NCBI GenBank assembly: GCA_034440355.1
Contig: JAWXBY010000159.1
Location: forward strand, 33,656 to 97,655
Direction: 5' to 3'
DNA from: SZUA-430 sp034440355
GTDB lineage: Bacteria > Pseudomonadota > Alphaproteobacteria > Micropepsales > Micropepsaceae
Length of the DNA: 64,000 nucleotides
The notes under the pieces were generated by a model. That model was not told the DNA's origin. It searched no databases and saw only the letters and a list, made by a program, of their open reading frames with translations. The position numbers and the translations under genes were made by a program. Below are positions 17,470 to 26,459 of the stretch, in pieces (the first letter of the stretch is position 1; every line of letters begins with the position of its first letter).

Positions 17470-18146
17470 TAGCGTCTTCCGCTGGCGGCGGCCTTATAAC
17501 CCGTTTCGGAGACGATCGCGAGATGGGCGCGCAATTCGGGAATGCCCCAGCCTTTTTCCGCGGAGGTCGCGAAGAGTTCGGGGTGTGCGGCGGTGTGTTC
17601 GGTGGCCACGAGCCGCGCGTCGTTAACCGCTTTGGCGCGTTCGGTTTCGTTCAGCTTGTCGATCTTGGTTAGGACGATGATGAAGGACGCGGCCGTCGCG
17701 TCGAGCAATTTCATCATGTCGCGATCGTTCTCCTTCGCGCCGTGGCGCGCGTCGACGAGCATGCAGACGCGGCGCAGCTGGGGGCGGCCGGTCAGATAGG
17801 TCACGATCAGCTTGCGCCATTCGGCGGAGATCGATTTCGACACGCGGGCGAAGCCGTAGCCGGGCAAGTCGGCGAGCGTCAGGCGCCCGCCGAGGTCGAA
17901 CAGATTGATGTCGCGCGTGCGGCCCGGCGTGTTCGAGACGCGGGCCAGCGTGTTGCGGTTGGTGAGGGCGTTGATCAGGCTCGACTTGCCGACGTTCGAG
18001 CGGCCCGCGAAAGCCACCTCCAGCGGCTTGGTCGGGGGCAGGTCCGAGAATTGCTTGATCGGGCGCAGGAACTTGCACTCTTGCGCGAACAAGAGATGGC
18101 CGCGCCGAAGCGCGGCCTTGTCGAAGGTGGCTTGTTCGTCGGTCAT
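17469..18146 (-). CDS. yihA: Ribosome biogenesis GTPase YihA/YsxC (EngB)
   Basis: A 225-residue TrmE-Era-EngA-type GTPase needed for assembly of the large ribosomal subunit. G1 is AGRSNVGKSS (residues 47-56), G2 NTPGRTRDI, G3 DLPGYGFARV and G4 LTKIDK. The open frame extends upstream through yidC in another frame, but the MTDEQ start at 18146 gives the normal length and an ATGA overlap with the yidC stop. Confidence 0.95.
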   Translation of the reverse strand: MTDEQATFDKAALRRGHLLFAQECKFLRPIKQFSDLPPTKPLEVAFAGRSNVGKSSLINALTNRNTLARVSNTPGRTRDINLFDLGGRLTLADLPGYGFARVSKSISAEWRKLIVTYLTGRPQLRRVCMLVDARHGAKENDRDMMKLLDATAASFIIVLTKIDKLNETERAKAVNDARLVATEHTAAHPELFATSAEKGWGIPELRAHLAIVSETGYKAAASGRR

Positions 18147-19975
18147 TCGCCGGGCGCTTGATCCGGCGGCTTCTTTGCCGGCGAGAGCCATGCGGGCAGC
18201 TTGAAGTTCTTGCCGATGTCGATGGGCACGTCCATGCGGCGCATGATGACGTATTGCTGGCCGATCGAGAGCAGGTTGTTCACCGTCCAGTAGATGACGA
18301 GGCCGGCCGGGAACGACGCCATCAGATACGTGAAGACCGGCGGCATCATGACCATCATCTGCTGCTGCACAGGGTCGGTCGCGGGCGGGTTCATCTTGGT
18401 CTGGAACCACATCGTGATGCCCATCAGCACCGGCCACACGCCCACATGCAACCAGGTCGGCACGACAAACGGCAGCAAGCCGAAGAGATTGAAGAGCGAC
18501 GTCGGGTCGGCGGCCGCCAAATCCTGGATCCAGCCGAAGAAGGGCGCGTGACGCATTTCGATGGTCACGAAGAGAACTTTGTAGAGCGAGAAGAAGACCG
18601 GAATCTGAACCAGGATGGGCAGGCAGCCCATCATCGGGTTGACCTTTTCGCGCTTGAAGAGCGCAGCCAATTCCTGCTGCTGCTTCATGCGGTCTTCCTT
18701 GTTCCGCTCCTGGATCTCCTTCATCTGCGGTTGGACCTTCTTCATCTTCGCCATCGACTCGTAGGAGCGGTTGGCTAGGGGGAAGAAGAGGATCTTGATC
18801 CCGATCGTGAGCAGGATGATTGCAACACCGAAATTGCCGACGAGTTTGTTCAGAAGGTCGAGGCCCTTAAACATCCAGTAGGTGATGATCGAGAACCAAC
18901 CCCAGTCGATCGTCATGTCGAAACGGAAGATGTCGAGCTTTTCCTGATATTCCTCGATCAGAGATACGACCTTGGCGCCGGCATAGACGTTGTGCGTGAC
19001 GGTCACCGCGCCGCCTGCGGGCACGTTGCGTGCGCCGAGCAGATAATCGGCGCGGAAGACTTCCTTGCCGGCGGCGTCGGTCGTCAGGGAGAAACGGCCG
19101 GTGAACTGTTCCTTCTGCGGTGGGATAAGCGTCGCCATCCAATACTTGTCGGTGATGCCGACCCAGCCGCCGGTGCTGTCGAGTTTCAGCTCCTTGCTCT
19201 CGTAGTCGCGCATTTCGGCGTAGGTGGTTTTGTCCTGCAGGCTACCGCCCAAGACGCCGACCAGGCCTTCATGCAGGATCCAGTTCGTAGCGTGTTGCGG
19301 TTCGCCCTCGCGCGCGACGACGGCATATGGATAGAGCGTGACCGGTGCGCCCGATCCGTTCTCGACCGTATCGGTGACGGTGAACATGTAGTTCGCGTCG
19401 AGCGCGATGTTGCGCTTGAAGACGAGGCCTTGGCCGTTGTCCCAGGTCAGCGTCACGGGCGTCGACGGTGTGAGCTTGGTGCCCGAGGCGACGTTCCACA
19501 CCGTCTTTGAATCCGGAATTGGCGTCGCCGAGCCGGGAGCGCGCGTCCAGCCGATTTCGGCGAAGGTCGCGCCGGTAGTGCCGTGCGGCGTCAGGAAGAC
19601 GATCTCGGGGCTCTTCGGATCGACGGTCTCGCGGTAGTCCTTGAGACGTAGGTTGTCGATCTGACCGCCGGTCAGACGGATCGAACCGTCGACCTTGGGA
19701 TTGTCGAACTCGAGGCGTGCGCCGCCGGTCTTCAACGCGTCTTCGAGCGGCATCGTCTGGCCGGGCGGCAGCAGCGCCGGCGTGACCGGTGCGCCAGGTG
19801 CCGTCGGTGCGATCGTCGGCGCGGTGGTCTTTTGCTGCTCGGCGGCGCGTTGCGCGGCCTCGCGCTGCTTTTCGACCTGCGGGTTTACGAAGAAGAATTG
19901 CCACGCGACCATGACGACGACGCACAACAGCATCGCGACGATCAGGTTGGTGCTATCCGGCTTGTTGTCTTTCAT
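18143..19975 (-). CDS. yidC: Membrane protein insertase YidC
   Basis: YidC inserts and folds inner-membrane proteins, alone or with Sec. From the ATG at 19975 it has 610 residues. A first transmembrane helix (about 12-28, NLIVAMLLCVVVMVAW) is followed by the large periplasmic beta-sandwich domain of Gram-negative YidC, then the conserved helical core (GWFSIITYWMFKGLD; NPMMGCLPILVQIPVFFSLY; YWTVNNLLSIGQQY) and a short C-terminal tail. An upstream extension of the frame to 20056 overlaps yidD and is not needed. It sits between yidD and yihA in the conserved block. Confidence 0.97.
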   Translation of the reverse strand: MKDNKPDSTNLIVAMLLCVVVMVAWQFFFVNPQVEKQREAAQRAAEQQKTTAPTIAPTAPGAPVTPALLPPGQTMPLEDALKTGGARLEFDNPKVDGSIRLTGGQIDNLRLKDYRETVDPKSPEIVFLTPHGTTGATFAEIGWTRAPGSATPIPDSKTVWNVASGTKLTPSTPVTLTWDNGQGLVFKRNIALDANYMFTVTDTVENGSGAPVTLYPYAVVAREGEPQHATNWILHEGLVGVLGGSLQDKTTYAEMRDYESKELKLDSTGGWVGITDKYWMATLIPPQKEQFTGRFSLTTDAAGKEVFRADYLLGARNVPAGGAVTVTHNVYAGAKVVSLIEEYQEKLDIFRFDMTIDWGWFSIITYWMFKGLDLLNKLVGNFGVAIILLTIGIKILFFPLANRSYESMAKMKKVQPQMKEIQERNKEDRMKQQQELAALFKREKVNPMMGCLPILVQIPVFFSLYKVLFVTIEMRHAPFFGWIQDLAAADPTSLFNLFGLLPFVVPTWLHVGVWPVLMGITMWFQTKMNPPATDPVQQQMMVMMPPVFTYLMASFPAGLVIYWTVNNLLSIGQQYVIMRRMDVPIDIGKNFKLPAWLSPAKKPPDQAPGE

Positions 19976-19989
19976 ACCGCGAAGGTTTC

Positions 19990-20268
19990 TCAGTGACGGT
20001 GATGGGGGCAATTGTCGGGGACGGGATCGAAGCCCGAGCCGCCGCCGCCCAGCCACTTGACCGGATGACAGCGCGCGAGACGGCGCGCGGCGAGCCAGAC
20101 GCCTTTAATGGGCCCATGCTTCTCGATCGCTTCGAGCGCATAGGCGGAACAGGACGGCTGAAAGCGGCACACGGGGCCGATGAACGGCGAGATCGTGTAG
20201 CGGTAGAGATGGATCGGCGCCTGCGTGAGCCTCTTCAAAGCGTGCAGAACCGGCGCGACGGTTGTCAT
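19990..20268 (-). CDS. yidD: Membrane protein insertion efficiency factor YidD
   Basis: A 92-residue protein with the hallmark cysteine pattern of YidD, CRFQPSCSAYALEAIEKHG, then LARCHP and the tail GGSGFDPVPD. YidD assists YidC-dependent membrane insertion. Its ATG overlaps the rnpA stop by four bases and yidC follows 14 bases downstream. The C-terminus is histidine-rich (PHHRH). Confidence 0.95.
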   Translation of the reverse strand: MTTVAPVLHALKRLTQAPIHLYRYTISPFIGPVCRFQPSCSAYALEAIEKHGPIKGVWLAARRLARCHPVKWLGGGGSGFDPVPDNCPHHRH

Positions 20269-20672
20269 GGTTCCTCCGCTCTGGGGGTACGCCCCCCATG
20301 CACTTTGCGGAGAGCCTGTTTCAAATCTTCGATGAGCGAGGCAAAGGGCCGTTCGGGCGTCGCCTCGCGAGCGATCAGTACATAGTCATGGCCCGGGGAG
20401 CCATAAAGGGGCAGGACCGCGCGCGCAACCTCGCGCAGGCGGCGCTTGGCCCGGTTGCGAACCACAGCGTTGCCGATCTTCTTCGTGACGGTGAACCCGG
20501 CGCGCGCCTCGGTGGTTTCGACGGGCGTTTGCGCCATTTGCAGAACGAGGCCGGGAGCCGCCCATTTTCGTCCGCGCGCCAAGCGCAGAAAATCGGCGCG
20601 AACCTTCAGACGCGACACTTTGACCTTGCCGGGCGGGGTCTTGTCAGGTGGGGCGGCGCCGGGGGGCGACAC
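20265..20672 (-). CDS. rnpA: Ribonuclease P protein component
   Basis: RnpA is the protein subunit that helps RNase P RNA mature tRNA 5' ends. The basic RNR signature NAVVRNRAKRRLRE is present at about residues 68-81, with TVTKKIGNA just before. The 135-residue length includes a proline-rich N-terminal extension of about 16 residues before the usual KVSRLK start, so a shorter start is possible. It lies 16 bases downstream of rpmH and overlaps yidD. Confidence 0.95.
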   Translation of the reverse strand: MSPPGAAPPDKTPPGKVKVSRLKVRADFLRLARGRKWAAPGLVLQMAQTPVETTEARAGFTVTKKIGNAVVRNRAKRRLREVARAVLPLYGSPGHDYVLIAREATPERPFASLIEDLKQALRKVHGGRTPRAEEP

Positions 20673-20688
20673 GCGCGCTTTTCGAGAT

Positions 20689-20823
20689 TTAGGCCGACAG
20701 ACGCTTGCGGCCGTGGGCGCGGCGGCGGGCCAGAACCTTGCGGCCGTTGGCGGTGCCGGTGCGCGAACGGAAGCCGTGGCGGCGCTTTCTGACGATCTTG
20801 GACGGCTGATAGGTGCGCTTCAC
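20689..20823 (-). CDS. rpmH: 50S ribosomal protein L34
   Basis: This short gene encodes 44 residues that read as a textbook L34: KRTYQPSKIVRKRRHGFRSR, then TANGRKVLARRRAHGRKRL ending in SA. The codon before the first lysine is GTG (20823-20821) and there is no in-frame ATG, so GTG must be the start. It heads the rpmH-rnpA-yidD-yidC-yihA-argB run. A good sigma-70-like promoter lies about 45 bases upstream. Confidence 0.95.
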   Translation of the reverse strand: MKRTYQPSKIVRKRRHGFRSRTGTANGRKVLARRRAHGRKRLSA

Positions 20824-20868
20824 GGCGACGATTCCTTGGACGGTCTGTCAGGCGATTGGAAGGGCGCG

Positions 20869-20898
20869 CATATAAGGGAAATACGGCCCCCAAGTCAA
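20869..20898 (-). promoter_or_regulatory. Predicted sigma-70 promoter of rpmH operon
   Basis: On the minus strand a TTGACT box (20898-20893) is followed after 18 bases by TATATG (20874-20869), or after 17 bases by TTATAT. The position, about 45 bases before the rpmH GTG, suits a strong housekeeping promoter. Based on the sequence only. Confidence 0.6.
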
Positions 20899-20985
20899 AT
20901 CTGGTCCTTCCGTCAAAGGCTTGTGTTCGCGGCCCCGGTGCGGGCGTGGCATAAGTCCTTGAGCGGGAGGCAACAAAACCGGGGC

Positions 20986-21786
20986 ATGGCGATCCGTCGT
21001 AGAACGATCATGCTTGCGCTTGGCGCCGCCGTTCTGGCGCGCGTTCCACTTCACGCCGCCGACCCTTCAACGACCGATGCCCACACTATGACCGTCGATC
21101 ACACCGCTTGGCAGAGCATTCTCGGACGCTATGTGTCGGCCTCGCCGGATGGGATCAATCGCTTTGCCTATGGGCGGGTGAGTCCTGCCGACAAAGGGGT
21201 ACTGAAGGCCTATCTCGGCGAGCTGCAGGGCGTGCGGGTGTCGGCGCTCGGCGAGAGCGAGCAGCGCGCCTATTGGATCAATTTCTACAATGCGCTGACC
21301 ATCGACGTTGTGCTGGACCATTATCCGGTCAAGTCGATCCGCGATATCGGCGGTGGTTTGTTTGTGACCGGGCCGTGGAAGAAGGAACTCGTCGCGGTCG
21401 AGGGGCGGAAGCTCTCGCTCGACAGTATCGAGCACGACATTCTGCGCAAGACATGGCGCGATCCGCGCGTTCACTACGCGGTCAACTGCGCGTCGATAAG
21501 CTGTCCCAATCTGATGCGCGAGGCGTTCACGGGCGCCAAGCTCGAACAGATGCTGAACCAAGGCGCGCGCGATTATGTCAACCATCCGCGCGGCGCCAAG
21601 ATCGTGAACGGCAGGCTGACGCTGTCGCAGATTTACGAGTGGTACCGGCGTGATTTCGGCTCGCGCGATGGCGAGGTTATCGCTCACGTCACTCGTTATG
21701 CAGAGCCGAAACTCAAGACACAGTTGGCAGGCATCGAAACCATAGCCGGGTACGACTATGACTGGTCGTTGAACGAGGCTAAGTGA
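20986..21786 (+). CDS. DUF547 domain-containing exported protein
   Basis: A 266-residue protein with an N-terminal signal (twin arginine-like RRRT followed by a hydrophobic run to about residue 23, LHAAD). The DUF547 core is plain: RAYWINFYNALTIDVVLDHYP, then HYAVNCASISCPNL and a late RDFG. DUF547 proteins are widespread and of unknown function, sometimes suspected to be hydrolases or transglutaminase-like because of the conserved Cys/His. A longer frame extends upstream to 20446 over rpmH and its promoter; the ATG at 20986 with its signal sequence is preferred. Confidence 0.9.
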   Translation: MAIRRRTIMLALGAAVLARVPLHAADPSTTDAHTMTVDHTAWQSILGRYVSASPDGINRFAYGRVSPADKGVLKAYLGELQGVRVSALGESEQRAYWINFYNALTIDVVLDHYPVKSIRDIGGGLFVTGPWKKELVAVEGRKLSLDSIEHDILRKTWRDPRVHYAVNCASISCPNLMREAFTGAKLEQMLNQGARDYVNHPRGAKIVNGRLTLSQIYEWYRRDFGSRDGEVIAHVTRYAEPKLKTQLAGIETIAGYDYDWSLNEAK

Positions 21787-21792
21787 GGGTCC

Positions 21793-22533
21793 ATGGAAAC
21801 GCCGACCACCAACGACAGCAAACCGCGTTTGTCGATCACGCGTCTGCTCCCGCTCTTGATCCTTGGGGCGGGGCTCATCGCGTTCTTCGCCCTCGGGCTC
21901 AACAAGTATCTGACGCTCGATCTCCTGAAGGAGAATCGGGAGGTCTTGAAGACTTGGGTTTACGAGCACAAGACGGAGGCGGTGCTGTTGTTCATCCTCG
22001 CCTACGTGATCACGGCAGCGTTCTCCTTACCTCTTGGCGCGCTGCTCAGCGTCGCGGGCGGGTTCTTGTTCGGCAGCATCTTCGGCGCGGTGTGGATCGT
22101 GATCGGGGCCACGATCGGCGCGACAATTCTGTTTCTGGTGGCGAAAACGGCGCTTGGCGAACCCTTGCGTCAACGGTTTGCATCGCAGATCCAACGGATG
22201 GAGGAGGGCTTTCGCGCCAATGCGTTCAGCTATCTGCTGCTCTTGAGGCTCGTGCCGCTGTTTCCGTTTTGGCTGGTGAATTTGGCGCCGGCGTTCTTGG
22301 GCGTTTCGCTTGTCACGTTCGTGATCACGACGTTCCTCGGCATCATTCCGGGCGCGTTCGTGTTCGCGAGCATCGGCAATGGGCTTAACGCGTTGTTCGA
22401 GGCGGGTGAGCAACCGGATTTGAGCTTGATCGGGTTGTTATCGCGGCCGGACTTCTACATTCCGATCATTGGTCTCACCTTGTTGTCGCTCATCCCGATC
22501 GTCTATCGCGCGTTCGCGACGAAGAAGGTTTGA
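21793..22533 (+). CDS. TVP38/TMEM64 family (SNARE-associated/DedA-like) membrane protein
   Basis: A 246-residue inner-membrane protein with about six hydrophobic segments and the family core LPLGALLSVAGGFLFGSIFG followed by a G-A-T-I-G-A-T segment, and later LRLVPLFPFWLVNLAPAFLG. These resemble the VTT domain of DedA/TVP38 proteins, which act in lipid or undecaprenyl-phosphate flipping. It begins six bases after the DUF547 gene and is followed after four bases by the flavoprotein gene, an association often seen for TVP38 proteins and mercuric reductase-like enzymes. Confidence 0.9.
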   Translation: METPTTNDSKPRLSITRLLPLLILGAGLIAFFALGLNKYLTLDLLKENREVLKTWVYEHKTEAVLLFILAYVITAAFSLPLGALLSVAGGFLFGSIFGAVWIVIGATIGATILFLVAKTALGEPLRQRFASQIQRMEEGFRANAFSYLLLLRLVPLFPFWLVNLAPAFLGVSLVTFVITTFLGIIPGAFVFASIGNGLNALFEAGEQPDLSLIGLLSRPDFYIPIIGLTLLSLIPIVYRAFATKKV

Positions 22534-22537
22534 GGCG

Positions 22538-23965
22538 ATGGCCGAATTGATCAAGGCCGACCTTTGCATCATCGGTGCGGGATCGGGCGGGCTTTCGGTT
22601 GCCGCGGGCGCCGCGCAGCTGGGGCAGAAGGTCGTTCTGATCGAGCGCCACAAGATGGGCGGCGATTGCCTGAACTACGGTTGCGTGCCGTCGAAGTCGT
22701 TGATTGCCGCCGCCTCGCATGCCCATGCCGTGCGGCGGGCGCGCGAGTTCGGCGTCGATGCGGGCGAGCCGAAGACGGATTTCGCGCGCGTCATGAAGCA
22801 TGTGCATGACGTGATCGCCGCGATCGAACCGAACGACTCCGTGGAGCGGTTCGAGAAGCTGGGCGTGCGCGTCGTCAAGGCGTCGGCGCGGTTTGTCGGG
22901 CCGCATGAGGTTGAGGCCGGCGATCTTCGGATCAGCGCGCGCTATTTCATTGTTGCGACGGGGTCGTCGCCGTTGAAACCGCCGATCCCGGGGTTGGAGC
23001 AGACGCCCTATTTCACGAATGAGACGTTGTTCGACAACACGGTTCTGCCTGAGCATCTGATCATCATCGGCGGCGGCCCGATCGGGATCGAGTTGGCGCA
23101 AGCGCATCGCCGGCTGGGTTCGCGGGTGAGCGTGCTGGAAGCAAAACAGATTCTGCCAAAGGACGATTCCGACGCGGTGGCCATCGTGCGTGACGCGCTG
23201 ACCAAAGACGGTGTCGTTGTGCGCGAGGGTGCGTCGGTTACCGCCGTTGCCAAGACCGAGGGCGGCGTGTCGGTGACGATTGCGCGCAACGGGCAGAGCG
23301 AGGTTGTGACGGGATCACATCTGTTGTTGGCCGCGGGGCGGACGTCCAACGTCGATGGGCTCAATCTCGAAGCGGCGGGTGTGAAGTATTCGCGCAAGGG
23401 CATTGAGGTCGACGCGGGACTGCGGACGGCGAACAGCCGGGTCTATGCGATCGGTGATGTTGCGGGCGGGCTGCAGTTTACGCATGTCGCGGGTTATCAC
23501 GCGGGCATCATCATTCGCCGGCTGCTGTTCAAGGTTCCGGCGAAGGCCGATGCGGCGACGCCGTGGTGCACTTACACCGATCCCGAGCTTGCGCATGTCG
23601 GCCTGACCGAGGCTTCGGCGCGCGAGAAGGGGCTTAAGGTTTCGATCGCGCGGTGGCCGCTGCACGACAATGATCGCGCGCAGGCAGAGCGTGAACTGCA
23701 GGGGCTTGCGAAAGTTGTTGTGGTGAACGGGCGCGTTGTGGGGGCCACCATCGTTGCGCCGCATGCGGGGGATTTGATCCTGCCGTGGGTGATGGCGGTC
23801 GGGCAGAAGATGAAGCTGAGCGCGATGGCGGGGCTCGTCGCGCCCTATCCGACGCTGGGCGAGATTTCGAAGCGGGCGGCGGGATCTTATTTTACCCCGA
23901 CACTGTTTTCGGGGCGCACGCGCGGCTTGATTAAAATCCTCTCATGGTTCGGGCCCCGCCGCTGA
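22538..23965 (+). CDS. FAD-dependent pyridine nucleotide-disulfide oxidoreductase (mercuric reductase-like)
   Basis: A 475-residue class I flavoprotein disulfide reductase. The FAD motif IIGAGSGGLS (residues 11-20) is followed by the redox-active disulfide in GGDCLNYGCVPSK (Cys44, Cys49), an NAD(P) motif IIGGGPIGIELA near 185, the second FAD motif YAIGDVAGG near 307, and a dimerisation domain. It lacks the heavy-metal-binding N-terminus and the vicinal C-terminal cysteines of MerA, so it is unlikely to reduce mercury. Its substrate is unknown. Forms a unit with the TVP38 protein. Confidence 0.9.
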   Translation: MAELIKADLCIIGAGSGGLSVAAGAAQLGQKVVLIERHKMGGDCLNYGCVPSKSLIAAASHAHAVRRAREFGVDAGEPKTDFARVMKHVHDVIAAIEPNDSVERFEKLGVRVVKASARFVGPHEVEAGDLRISARYFIVATGSSPLKPPIPGLEQTPYFTNETLFDNTVLPEHLIIIGGGPIGIELAQAHRRLGSRVSVLEAKQILPKDDSDAVAIVRDALTKDGVVVREGASVTAVAKTEGGVSVTIARNGQSEVVTGSHLLLAAGRTSNVDGLNLEAAGVKYSRKGIEVDAGLRTANSRVYAIGDVAGGLQFTHVAGYHAGIIIRRLLFKVPAKADAATPWCTYTDPELAHVGLTEASAREKGLKVSIARWPLHDNDRAQAERELQGLAKVVVVNGRVVGATIVAPHAGDLILPWVMAVGQKMKLSAMAGLVAPYPTLGEISKRAAGSYFTPTLFSGRTRGLIKILSWFGPRR

Positions 23966-24075
23966 CAGCGGTCCTTGTCGTAAACTGGCTGTTGCAACTC
24001 TTGTCGCGGATGGGTTAACCGCGCGAAGTTTTTCGCCCGCCGCCGCCTGCTGTGCTATCCCTCGCCCCCAAGGCG

Positions 24076-25509
24076 ATGGTCGGATTTTCCAGCTCAGTTC
24101 GGACGTTCTTTCGCAGGCTTTTTTTCGAGAGCCTGTCGCGGCGCCTTTTGTTGTTCACGACCGCGTTCGTGATGCTGGCCGAGATCCTTATCTATTTTCC
24201 GTCGGCCGCGCGGCAGTACCACGACGTGCTGGCCGCGCGTTTGGCGTCGGCGCAGATCGCCGTGCTGGCGCTCGACGAGGTGCGGGACACCGAGTTGTCG
24301 CCGACGCTGCGCAATGAGCTTCTGGCGAATGCGGGCGTGCGGCTGGTGGCGTTGAAGCGCAACAACACGCGCCGGCTCTATCTGGCCGAGACGATGCCGC
24401 CCACCGTCGACGTCGAGATCGATCTTCGGCGCGCGTCGCTGCCCGAGCTGATTTGGGCGAGCATGGATTGCATCTTGTTCGGCGAGGGGCGGATTTTGCG
24501 GGTGCAGGGTACGCCACGCCTTGGCGGCGGCGACTTCATTGAAGTGCTGGTCGACGAGACGCCGATCCGCAGCGATATGGTCACGTATTCGATACGGGTT
24601 CTGGTGTTGTCGCTACTCATCGCGCTGGTGACGTCGGGGCTGGTGTTTGCGACTTTGTTCTATTCCTTCGTGCGGCCGATGCAGCGGGTGACGCAGTCGA
24701 TGGTGCGCTTCCAGGAGCGGCCCGACGATGCGCAACGCATCATCATACCGACCGATCGTTCCGACGAGTTGGGGCAGGCGGAGCGGGTGCTGGCCGCGAT
24801 GCAGACGGAGTTGCGGCAGGCCTTGCAGCAGCGGGAGCATTTGGCGGCGCTGGGTACGGCCGTCGCCAAGATCCAGCACGACCTGCGGAATATCCTGGCG
24901 AGCGCGCAGTTGGCTTCGGACAGGCTTGCGTCCAGCAACGATCCGACGACGAAGGCTTTGGCGCCGAGGCTCGTGCAGTCGATCGACCGGGCGATTGCGC
25001 TCGCTACCAACACGCTGAAATACGGACGCGCGGAAGAGGCTGCGCCGAAGCGCATTCGTCAGCCGTTGCTCGCAATCGCTGACGAGGCGATGCATGCGGC
25101 GCTGGCTGCCGGCGACGGGCGGACGGGGTGGAACAACGCGTTCGATCCGGACCTGCTGGTCGACGCGGACGGCGAGCAACTGCTGCGCATCATCATCAAT
25201 ATCGGCCGCAATGCGGTGCAGGCGTTGGAGGGGCATCCGGGGGCCGTGATCACGCTGTCGGCGCAGCGCGACAACGGCGATGTCGTCATTGATCTCGGCG
25301 ATAATGGAGCCGGGATTCCCGAAGAGGCGCTGAAGCATTTGTTTGAGCCGTTCGCGCGCCGGGGGCGGTCGGGCGGTACGGGCCTCGGCCTTGCCATCGC
25401 GCGGGAGTTGGCGCGGGGGCATGGCGGCGATGTCGTGTTGCTGCGAACCGGTCCTGAGGGTACGACGTTCCGGATCACCATCCCGGATACGGTGCCCGCC
25501 TTGCTATGA
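24076..25509 (+). CDS. Membrane sensor histidine kinase
   Basis: About 477 residues from the ATG at 24076 (a GTG at 24052 would add eight). Two transmembrane helices flank a periplasmic domain of roughly 140 residues; a HAMP-like region follows the second helix. The dimerisation box is KIQHDLRNILASAQL with the likely phospho-acceptor histidine near 267. The catalytic domain has N-box NIGRNAVQAL, G1 DNGAGIP and G2 GTGLGLAIAREL. No response regulator gene is adjacent. The stop overlaps glucokinase by four bases, an unusual pairing that hints at a signal tied to sugar use. Confidence 0.9.
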   Translation: MVGFSSSVRTFFRRLFFESLSRRLLLFTTAFVMLAEILIYFPSAARQYHDVLAARLASAQIAVLALDEVRDTELSPTLRNELLANAGVRLVALKRNNTRRLYLAETMPPTVDVEIDLRRASLPELIWASMDCILFGEGRILRVQGTPRLGGGDFIEVLVDETPIRSDMVTYSIRVLVLSLLIALVTSGLVFATLFYSFVRPMQRVTQSMVRFQERPDDAQRIIIPTDRSDELGQAERVLAAMQTELRQALQQREHLAALGTAVAKIQHDLRNILASAQLASDRLASSNDPTTKALAPRLVQSIDRAIALATNTLKYGRAEEAAPKRIRQPLLAIADEAMHAALAAGDGRTGWNNAFDPDLLVDADGEQLLRIIINIGRNAVQALEGHPGAVITLSAQRDNGDVVIDLGDNGAGIPEEALKHLFEPFARRGRSGGTGLGLAIARELARGHGGDVVLLRTGPEGTTFRITIPDTVPALL

Positions 25510-26459
25510 CTGCCGAAGCTCTTCTCGCCGATATCGGCGGAACGAATGTGCGGCTTGCGACGCTGACCGCCGACGGGCGGATCGCGAATGTCGAATCGTG
25601 GCTCACCGCGCTCTATCCGGATTTCGGTTCGGCGGTGCGGGCCTACGCCGAGTTGACCGGATTGGCGCTGCCCGTGCGCGCGGCTTCGGTGTGCGCGGCG
25701 GGACCGGTGATGGGCGAGCGCATCGATCTCACCAATTGTTCGTGGAACGTGTCGCGTTCCGGCATCGCGGAGGCGACGGGCGCGGCGGCGGTCGCGCTCG
25801 TGAACGACTTCGCTGCGGTCGCGCATGCGGTGCCGGGGCTTGGCGCCGGTGATCTTATGCAGATCGGCGGCGACGCGCCGCTTGACGGTGCGCCGAAGGT
25901 GGCGCTGGGGCCGGGGACCGGGCTTGGCGTGGCGAGCGTCGTGCCGGATGGACGCGGCGGTTGGGTGGCGGCGCCGGGCGAGGGCGGGCATGTCGATCTT
26001 GCGGCGACGAACGATCGCGAGATCGCCGTCGTCTATCAGCTGCTGCGCGAGTTCGGGCGCGTGTCGGTCGAGCGCGTGCTGTCGGGGCCGGGGCTTGAGA
26101 CGTTGTATCTCGCGCTCGCATCGCTCGACGGCGTGACGATGAACGCGAAGCCGATCGCGCACGACATCGCGAAGGCGGCGTTTTCGAAGAGCGATCCCGT
26201 GGCCGTCGAAGCGGTGGCGCTGTTCACCGGATGGCTGGGCAGCGTTGCGGGCAATTTGGCACTGACGCTGGGTGCGCGGGGCGGCGTCTACATTGCGGGC
26301 GGAATCGTTGCGCAGTGGGGCGACAAGTTCGACGCGGCGCTGTTCCGCCGCCGCTTTGAGGCGAAGGGACGGATGAAGAGTTTTCTCGCACCCATTCCTT
26401 GTTACGTCGTTACCGCGAAGGATCTCGCGTTCCGCGGGCTCGCGGCGATCGTCAGCTAG
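25506..26459 (+). CDS. glk: Glucokinase
   Basis: A 317-residue glucokinase of the proteobacterial Glk family. ADIGGTNVRLA (residues 8-18) binds ATP phosphate, VNDFAAVAHA carries the catalytic aspartate, and GPGTGLGVA and GEGGHVDLA line the glucose site. YIAGGIVAQWG is the late nucleotide-site motif. It converts glucose to glucose 6-phosphate in the cytoplasm. The start overlaps the kinase gene before it; the 3' end overlaps the convergent gamma-glutamyltransferase by four bases. Confidence 0.92.
   Translation: MTAEALLADIGGTNVRLATLTADGRIANVESWLTALYPDFGSAVRAYAELTGLALPVRAASVCAAGPVMGERIDLTNCSWNVSRSGIAEATGAAAVALVNDFAAVAHAVPGLGAGDLMQIGGDAPLDGAPKVALGPGTGLGVASVVPDGRGGWVAAPGEGGHVDLAATNDREIAVVYQLLREFGRVSVERVLSGPGLETLYLALASLDGVTMNAKPIAHDIAKAAFSKSDPVAVEAVALFTGWLGSVAGNLALTLGARGGVYIAGGIVAQWGDKFDAALFRRRFEAKGRMKSFLAPIPCYVVTAKDLAFRGLAAIVS

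Noticed and set aside
20446..20985. N-terminal extension of the DUF547 protein to 446 residues
   Set aside because: It would cross rpmH, its promoter and part of rnpA. The signal peptide begins at 20986.
22538..23965. Mercuric reductase gene
   Set aside because: The redox CxxxxC is present, but the vicinal C-terminal cysteines and the metal-binding N-terminus of MerA are not, and no mer genes are near.
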